Of a DNA stretch of 10,840 nucleotides, positions 7,125 through 10,840 are shown in pieces. Position 1 is the first letter of the stretch, and each line of letters opens with the position of its first letter. Source of the stretch: Alphaproteobacteria bacterium. GTDB taxonomy: Bacteria; Pseudomonadota; Alphaproteobacteria; SMXP01. The DNA lies in NCBI GenBank assembly GCA_004356335.1, contig SMXP01000119.1, positions 1 to 10,840 on the forward strand, in the 5' to 3' direction. The position numbers and the translations under genes were made by a program. Below the pieces are notes generated by a model. The model searched no databases, was not told the DNA's origin, and saw only the letters and a program-made list of their open reading frames with translations.

Positions 7125-7244
7125 ATGTTGAGAGTTATTAACCAACTTATGGCGGACGTACCGGGAGTCACGGCCATTTAATTTGCCCTGATTGCCGCTC
7201 TTATCATTTATAAAAATTTACTAAATTCTTACACGCCACGTTAA
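7125..7244 (+). pseudogene. Broken Flp-type pilin gene (stop at the conserved pilin Glu)
   Basis: A near-ideal ribosome site AAGGAG (7112-7117) precedes an ATG at 7125. The frame reads MLRVINQLMADVPGVTAI, then TAA (7179-7181), then FALIAALI and twelve more codons to a second TAA (7242-7244). Flp/Fap pilins start MLR..L..D..G-A/V-TAIEYALIAALI, so the leader, the Gly before the prepilin-peptidase cut and the hydrophobic core are all recognisable. Only the Glu codon is a stop, one base change from GAA to TAA. After ALIAALI the tail (IIYKNLLNSYTPR) no longer looks like a pilin and is A+T-rich, so the 3' part is also lost. It lies 141 bases before the TadG-like gene, which supports a Tad-pilus origin. 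Readthrough or sequencing error remain possible. Confidence 0.75.
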
Positions 7245-7286
7245 GCGTGGCTATGCGAATGTATGTGAGTGTGCTGCATAGATAGC

Positions 7287-7298
7287 ATCCATATGGAT
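7287..7298. promoter_or_regulatory. 12-bp perfect palindrome ATCCATATGGAT
   Basis: A self-complementary 12-mer lies 87 bases before the ATG of the TadG-like gene and upstream of its candidate promoter. This is a plausible position for an operator, but no second copy is seen in the window. Confidence 0.2.
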
Positions 7299-7338
7299 CG
7301 CACCGAGAGTCGGAGAGTGATTGTTGTGTGTTCGATTC

Positions 7339-7368
7339 TCGACCGGGCCTTGTTAGCAAGAATACAAT
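7339..7368 (+). promoter_or_regulatory. Candidate promoter of the TadG-like gene
   Basis: TCGACC (7339-7344, 4 of 6 consensus bases) and TACAAT (7363-7368, 5 of 6) are 18 bases apart. Transcription would start near 7375, leaving a leader of only about 11 bases before the ATG at 7386, which itself has a weak ribosome site (AGAGAAAA). Confidence 0.3.
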
Positions 7369-7385
7369 ACAGAGAAAATAGTCCA

Positions 7386-8666
7386 ATGATTGGTGCGTTC
7401 TTGAGTTCTCTTTCTAATAAGTTTTGCGCCGATAAGCGCGCAACCGTCGCCCTCATGATCGGGATTTTGCTTCCCGTGTTTGTAGGGATGCTAGGGCTTA
7501 GTGTTGATGTTACGAATTGGTACTTGGCTAAAAGAAAACTGCAAACGGCGGTCGACTCGGCGGCGATCGGCGGTGGCCTGGCGCTTTATTATACAAACGA
7601 TAAGAACGATGCCGAAAATGCGGCGATCGAGAGCGCAGAGCGGAACGACTTTGCCGATGGCGGGCATCGCACATTGACCATCAACATACCGCCATCCTCG
7701 GGCGCCTATGCCGGCGATAGCGGCGCGGTGGAGGTGATCGCCACAGAAACTCAGACCCTTTTCCTGATATCGGTGATCTTCCAAGAGGAAGTGACGGTAA
7801 CCGCCCGGGCTGTCGCCGCCTCTGTGGTCGTGTCGGATAATTTCTGCGTCTTGGCGCTCGATCCGGAACTCGACGGAGCCATTGAATTTCAAGGCACAGC
7901 CGATGTAGACGCAGGCTGCGGCATTGCTTCGAACTCGCACAGCGACCGATCTATATCTTTATCGGGCAATGCGCGGCTCAGTGCGAGCCCCATTACAGCG
8001 GTCGGCGACATCCACACAAACGGCAACCCGACGATCGACACAAACGCGCCGTTACGATCCTATTATCAACCGTTCAAAGATCCTTATGGCGCCGAAGGGC
8101 TGAACTTGCAACCGCCGGCCAGCGGCTCTTGCGATTACAATAATTTCTCGGTCAACAACACGACAACCCTGTCACCGGGCCGCTATTGTAATGGCCTTTG
8201 GGCCAAGAAAGGCACCGTTACCTTTAGTCCCGGCGTTTACATTATCGACGGTGGGGTGTTTCAGGCCAACGCCCAAGCCAGTCTGGTCGGTGAAGAGGTG
8301 ACATTTCTTTTGACCGGCAGCGGCAACGATTACACCACGGTTTGGTTCAATGGCGGCATGGAGGCCGATCTTTCGGCACCGACGAGCGACCCCTATGAGG
8401 GCATTTTGTTCTATCAAGATCAAAATGCCCCTTTGTCATTGGGCGACAATAAGTTTCTCGGCGGCGCCGACATGAACTTCCAAGGCGCCATGTACTTTCC
8501 GCGACAAGAGGTCCTTTTTACCGGCGGCGCCAGCATTAACTCCAATTGCATGCAAATTATCGCCCGCAAGGTGAGCTTTCAAGGCAATGGGACCTTTGGC
8601 AATAATTGTCCCGCCGACATGAGTATGGGGGTCATCGCCCAAACCAAAGTGAAGCTTGTGGAATAA
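7386..8666 (+). CDS. TadG-like pilus-assembly family protein
   Basis: The product has 426 residues. Residues 15-62 match the Tad/TadG N-terminal module: DKRATVALMIGILLPVFVGM leads into a membrane segment (about 21-41), GLSVDVTNWYLAKRKLQ (37-53) and TAVDSAA. In Tad pilus systems such pseudopilin-like proteins sit in the inner membrane with a long periplasmic domain. The C-terminal part (about 150-426) is rich in Asn, Gly and beta-like repeats (SLSGNARLS, GTVTFSPGVYIIDGG, FQGNGTFGNNC) and has several Cys; it matches the general look of alphaproteobacterial TadG tails, without a visible von Willebrand A motif. The ATG at 7386 fits the module start; the frame is open back to 7269 but that part has no family features. 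The only pilus-related neighbour is the broken pilin upstream. Confidence 0.87.
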   Translation: MIGAFLSSLSNKFCADKRATVALMIGILLPVFVGMLGLSVDVTNWYLAKRKLQTAVDSAAIGGGLALYYTNDKNDAENAAIESAERNDFADGGHRTLTINIPPSSGAYAGDSGAVEVIATETQTLFLISVIFQEEVTVTARAVAASVVVSDNFCVLALDPELDGAIEFQGTADVDAGCGIASNSHSDRSISLSGNARLSASPITAVGDIHTNGNPTIDTNAPLRSYYQPFKDPYGAEGLNLQPPASGSCDYNNFSVNNTTTLSPGRYCNGLWAKKGTVTFSPGVYIIDGGVFQANAQASLVGEEVTFLLTGSGNDYTTVWFNGGMEADLSAPTSDPYEGILFYQDQNAPLSLGDNKFLGGADMNFQGAMYFPRQEVLFTGGASINSNCMQIIARKVSFQGNGTFGNNCPADMSMGVIAQTKVKLVE

Positions 8667-8710
8667 AACCGGTGCCCGGCCATGCCGGAATGTGGCGGAT
8701 CAGCGAAAAC

Positions 8711-8786
8711 TGGTGGAGCCGAGGGGAATCGAACCCCTGGCCTCGACATTGCGAACGTCGCGCTCTCCCAACTGAGCTACGGCCCC
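8711..8786 (-). tRNA. tRNA-Ala (anticodon CGC)
   Basis: This is a complete cloverleaf with an encoded CCA end on the minus strand. Acceptor GGGGCCG pairs with CGGCTCC with one G-T pair. The anticodon stem CGACG/TGTCG encloses TTCGCAA, giving anticodon CGC, which reads the Ala codon GCG. The T arm reads AGGGG TTCGATT CCCCT. It converges with the TadG-like gene 44 bases away. No second copy of its 3' end, which would mark an integration site, is seen in the window. Confidence 0.97.
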
Positions 8787-8801
8787 ATCCGGATCGACCG
8801 C

Positions 8802-8830
8802 ATTTAGGGCGGGCGTCGAGGCCCTGTCAA
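8802..8830 (-). promoter_or_regulatory. Promoter of the tRNA-Ala gene
   Basis: On the minus strand a perfect TTGACA (8825-8830) is followed after 17 bases by CTAAAT (8802-8807). Transcription would start near 8795, about 9 bases before the mature 5' end. Consensus -35, correct spacing and position make this the best promoter in the window. Confidence 0.6.
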
Positions 8831-8904
8831 GAGACGGCCCGGCCGTTGCCGATGCACCAAGGGCTGCACAGCCAAGACCGTCGCGCTTGATCCCATTCAA
8901 TACC

Positions 8905-8925
8905 GGGGGTACATGTATGTCCCCC
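8905..8925 (+). other. Hairpin in the leader of the yggT operon
   Basis: GGGGG (8905-8909) pairs with CCCCC (8921-8925), and ACA/TGT inside continue the stem with one bulged T. It ends 8 bases before the GAGG ribosome site of yggT. No T-run follows, so it is not a typical terminator; it could shield the 5' end or affect ribosome access. Confidence 0.3.
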
Positions 8926-8946
8926 AATTGATTGAGGCCTGCGGCG

Positions 8947-9228
8947 ATGCGTTCACTTCTTCAGCTTTTCGACACGATCATCAGCGTTTACATTTTCATC
9001 ATTTTCGCCCAGGTGATTTTGAGCTGGCTGCTCAATTTCGGGGTGGTCAACATACGCAATCAATTCGTCAAGATGGTGGCCCAGAGCCTTTACCAGATGA
9101 CCGAACCGGTCTATCGGCCAATCCGCAATTTCTTGCCCAATCTGGGGTCGATCGACATCTCGCCGCTCATTTTGTTTCTGCTGCTGACTTTTGGGCGCAG
9201 CCTGCTGTGGGAATATTGGCCTCAATGA
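8947..9228 (+). CDS. yggT: YggT family membrane protein
   Basis: The 93-residue product is an inner-membrane protein with two hydrophobic segments (about 9-31 and 70-86). Family marks are the SW pair (26-27), the TEPVYRPIRNFLPN loop (52-65) and IDISPLI (69-75). The family is widespread and linked to envelope or osmotic-stress functions, but its biochemical role is not settled. The ATG at 8947 follows GAGG (8934-8937); a TTG at 8932 in the same frame would add five residues and is less likely. It is the first gene of a compact unit with the DUF167 fragment and folD, an order common in alphaproteobacteria. Confidence 0.94.
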   Translation: MRSLLQLFDTIISVYIFIIFAQVILSWLLNFGVVNIRNQFVKMVAQSLYQMTEPVYRPIRNFLPNLGSIDISPLILFLLLTFGRSLLWEYWPQ

Positions 9229-9241
9229 TTGAGGGCGGCCC

Positions 9242-9394
9242 ATGGCCAAAGACATCCTATCAGGCCTGTTGAGCGAGAAAACACGTTTCGTGGTCACATC
9301 GGGCGCGTCCGATCGCCGTAAGAAGCTGTTGATAGTAGGTCAACCCGAAACGCTCATGGGCCAATTGACCAAATGGTTGGAAGGGCTGTCATGA
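9242..9394 (+). CDS. DUF167 (YggU) family protein, N-terminally truncated
   Basis: This frame of 50 residues starts at an ATG with GAGGG (9231-9235) 6 bases upstream, 13 bases after the yggT stop. It overlaps folD by ATGA (9391-9394). Residues 9-50 match the C-terminal part of DUF167: LLSEKTRFVVTSGASDRRKK (9-28), then LLIVG, corresponding to the family's V-x-SGxxSRxK-xx-I-x-G block, followed by a final helix. Full DUF167 proteins have about 95-100 residues, so the N-terminal half, including the usual PxA and KANxAL segments, is missing. Upstream sequence codes for yggT to its stop, so the lost part is not hidden in another frame. It may be a non-functional remnant kept for translation of folD, or a minimal protein. 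Its position between yggT and folD supports the assignment. Confidence 0.72.
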   Translation: MAKDILSGLLSEKTRFVVTSGASDRRKKLLIVGQPETLMGQLTKWLEGLS

Positions 9395-10290
9395 CGGAGG
9401 CTCGGATCATCGACGGCAAAGCCTTCGCCGCCGGATTGCGCCGCCGGGTCGGCGAGGCGGTGGCGATCCTGAAACGGGACGCGGGGCTGGTTCCGGGCTT
9501 GGCCGTGGTGCTGGTCGGCGACGACCCGGCCAGCCGGATCTATGTCAAGAATAAAGCCATTGCCGCCCGCGAGACCGGCATGCTTTCCTTCGGCAGCCAA
9601 TTGCCGGCGGACACGTCCGAAGCGGATCTACTGGCCAAAGTGCGCGCGCTCAATACCGATCCCTCCGTACACGGTATTCTTGTCCAGTTCCCCGTGCCCG
9701 ATCAGATATCCCAAGCCAAAGTGATCGACACCATCGATCCGGCCAAGGATGTGGATGGTCTTCATCCGATCAATGGCGGCCGGCTGCTGGCCGGCCGAGA
9801 CGGGCTGTTGCCGTGCACGCCCACGGGCTGTCTCCTGCTCATCAAGCACGCATTGGGTGACGATTTATCGGGCAAACGGGCGCTGGTGATCGGCCGCTCG
9901 CTGCTGGTCGGCAAGCCCATGGCGCTCATGCTGCTGGGGCAAAACTGCACCGTCACTTTGGCTCATTCGCGCACGGCAGATTTGGCCGGCGAATGCCGCC
10001 GCGCCCATATCATTGTCGCTGCCGTGGGCAAAGCCGAATTGGTCAAAGGCGATTGGATCCAGCCCGGCGCCTGCGTCATCGACGTCGGCATGAATCGCAT
10101 CGCCGCACCGGAACGGGGCGAAGGCAAGACCCGGCTGGTCGGCGACGTGGCGTTTGATGAGGCGGTCCAAGTGGCCGGCGCCATCACGCCGGTGCCCGGC
10201 GGCGTCGGCCCCATGACCATCGCCTGCCTGTTGCGCAACGGGGTGATCGCCGCGTGCCGCCAAGCCAATCTCCCCGTGCCCAAAATGTGA
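9391..10290 (+). CDS. folD: Bifunctional methylenetetrahydrofolate dehydrogenase / cyclohydrolase FolD
   Basis: The 299-residue cytoplasmic enzyme interconverts 5,10-methylene-, methenyl- and 10-formyl-tetrahydrofolate with NADP (EC 1.5.1.5 and 3.5.4.9), feeding purine and formyl-Met synthesis. Visible marks are the YVKNK motif (Tyr51, Lys55), GILVQFPVP (95-103), the PAKDVDG motif (Asp120, Asp122), PCTPTGC (141-147), the nucleotide-binding GRSLLVGKP (168-176, where many enzymes have GRSNIVGKP) and PVPGGVGPMT (267-276). Length is normal. I chose the ATG at 9391, with GGAAGG (9379-9384) six bases upstream and an ATGA overlap with the preceding gene, over the in-frame ATG at 9373. The overlap points to translational coupling. 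Confidence 0.97.
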   Translation: MTEARIIDGKAFAAGLRRRVGEAVAILKRDAGLVPGLAVVLVGDDPASRIYVKNKAIAARETGMLSFGSQLPADTSEADLLAKVRALNTDPSVHGILVQFPVPDQISQAKVIDTIDPAKDVDGLHPINGGRLLAGRDGLLPCTPTGCLLLIKHALGDDLSGKRALVIGRSLLVGKPMALMLLGQNCTVTLAHSRTADLAGECRRAHIIVAAVGKAELVKGDWIQPGACVIDVGMNRIAAPERGEGKTRLVGDVAFDEAVQVAGAITPVPGGVGPMTIACLLRNGVIAACRQANLPVPKM

Positions 10291-10303
10291 GGCACTGCCC
10301 CGG

Positions 10304-10334
10304 CGTCATCCCGCGGCTTGACCGCGGGATCCAG
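10304..10334. repeat. Short palindromic repeat element (CGTCATCCCGCGG type)
   Basis: ATCCCGCGG (10308-10316) and CCGCGGGAT (10322-10330) form a 9-bp stem with loop CTTGA, flanked by GTC and CCAG. The form CGTCATCCCG..TTGA..CGGGATCCAG is a familiar short palindromic intergenic element in alphaproteobacteria. It begins 13 bases after the folD stop and could protect or end that transcript, though no T-run follows. Confidence 0.65.
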
Positions 10335-10408
10335 TAAACCTCCCGAACCTCTTGACTAGATTTGGTTGACTCCCAACACTCTTCCCGCGAGTCGTTTGGG
10401 AGAACAAT

Positions 10409-10840
10409 ATGGCCGATGCAAATTTCGATAATTGGTTTCGCAATTGGTGGGACGAAGACTGGACTTGGGAGGGTTTAGCTAAGAAATCTTGGAAAGGAGG
10501 CGGCCAAGGCTCAACGATTCAGGATTATTGGCGATCGGAAGAAAATTCACTCGTAGGATTTGCAGGAAAGCGATGGACCCAGTTTCATTTCCCGCTGCAT
10601 GATTTGGACGGCAATCCAAGTGAAAAAGCAGCATGGACAGAGATCCGATGTAGTGAATTTCAAGAAGCTATTTTTGTCCGCCTTCGTCGCACGGAGAGGG
10701 TAAGTATCGATTCTAAGGGAAAATTGCGCGGCAATGATGAACGAGCCCAGCTACAGGGAATTGTATTTCCGCGTTCAATAAATTTCTCCGCTCTTAAAGC
10801 TGAAATGAATGTTGATTTCAGTTTTGCATGCTTTCAAGAT
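10409..10840 (+). CDS. Trp-rich protein, probable pentapeptide-repeat family (5' part only)
   Basis: The frame is open from the ATG at 10409 to the window end (144 codons seen); GGGAGA lies a few bases upstream. The first 60 residues hold eight Trp (9, 13, 14, 18, 20, 28, 41, 56). The last part reads LQGIVFPRSINFSALKAEMN (115-134) and then VDFSFACFQD, with Phe at five-residue-like spacing, as at the start of pentapeptide-repeat (beta-helix) domains that follow an RAQ-LQG motif in some alphaproteobacterial proteins. There is no signal peptide or membrane segment. Codon use is clearly richer in A and T than in folD, suggesting acquisition. The repeat domain itself lies beyond the window, so the family call is tentative. 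Confidence 0.7.
   Translation, partial: MADANFDNWFRNWWDEDWTWEGLAKKSWKGGGQGSTIQDYWRSEENSLVGFAGKRWTQFHFPLHDLDGNPSEKAAWTEIRCSEFQEAIFVRLRRTERVSIDSKGKLRGNDERAQLQGIVFPRSINFSALKAEMNVDFSFACFQD

Noticed and set aside
6971..7177. Minus-strand frame of 68 codons in the gap before the pilin remnant
   Set aside because: It has no family features and lies antisense to the recognisable pilin start, so it is probably a chance frame.
7235..7251. Hairpin GCCACG/CGTGGC overlapping the second stop of the pilin remnant, as a terminator
   Set aside because: No T-run follows on either strand and the stem is only 6 bp.
7269..7385. Upstream extension of the TadG-like frame
   Set aside because: The first 39 residues lack similarity to the TadG module and no ribosome site precedes 7269; the candidate promoter lies inside this stretch.
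7491..7940. Minus-strand frame of 149 codons inside the TadG-like gene
   Set aside because: It is antisense to a well-supported coding frame and shows no domain features.
8676..8688. Hairpin CCGGC-CAT-GCCGG after the TadG-like gene as a terminator
   Set aside because: The stem is five base pairs with no T-run, so it is not convincing as a terminator.
10352..10380. Promoter TTGACT-17-AACACT before the last gene
   Set aside because: The -35 is good, and TTGACT recurs at 10366, but the -10 matches only 3 of 6 bases, so I do not annotate it.
1..10840. CRISPR array or insertion sequence
   Set aside because: No series of regularly spaced direct repeats and no transposase-like frame is present; the dispersed repeats are isolated hairpin elements.

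Overview
The window looks like chromosomal DNA of a hopanoid-making alphaproteobacterium; the order cannot be fixed from the sequence. The evidence is a CC0125/CC1285-type lipoprotein, the neighbourhood yggT - DUF167 - folD, a proteobacterial-type squalene-hopene cyclase, and several dispersed copies of a bipartite hairpin repeat of the 'AAGTGG..ACCGG' type common in alphaproteobacterial intergenic DNA. Most genes are moderately GC-rich. The stretch at about 7.1-7.4 kb and the last 430 bases are visibly richer in A+T.

Layout. 1-37: possible last codons of a gene entering from the left. 55-467: two copies of the bipartite repeat flanking a tRNA-Thr(CGT) gene. 473-1135 (-): lipoprotein with a Sel1-like repeat, divergent from 1279-2292 (+), an amidohydrolase-2 family hydrolase. 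2305-4374 (-): squalene-hopene cyclase, convergent with the hydrolase and divergent from 4561-5262 (+), an SDR-family protein whose catalytic Tyr is replaced by Phe. That gene is followed by a rho-independent terminator and a third repeat copy. 5529-6113 (+): Tyr-rich CC0125-type lipoprotein, convergent with 6135-6887 (-), a membrane-anchored AsmA-like protein. 7125-7244 (+): a broken Flp pilin gene with a stop codon at the conserved pilin Glu. 7386-8666 (+): TadG-like protein. 8711-8786 (-): tRNA-Ala(CGC). 8947-10290 (+): tightly packed yggT, the C-terminal part of a DUF167 (YggU) gene, and folD. 10304-10334: a short GC-rich palindrome. 10409 to the end (+): start of a Trp-rich, probably pentapeptide-repeat protein that runs off the window.

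The genes do not form one pathway. The only clear operon is yggT-DUF167 fragment-folD, with a 13-base gap and then an ATGA overlap. Shc is an orphan here, with no hpn or squalene-synthesis genes beside it. The pilin remnant and TadG-like gene look like leftovers or an outlying part of a Tad pilus system.

No complete new defence or mobile system is visible. The observations most worth following up are the pilin with a stop codon at its defining Glu, the covarying stems of the three repeat copies, the N-terminally deleted DUF167 gene kept in coupling with folD, and the SDR without its catalytic Tyr.
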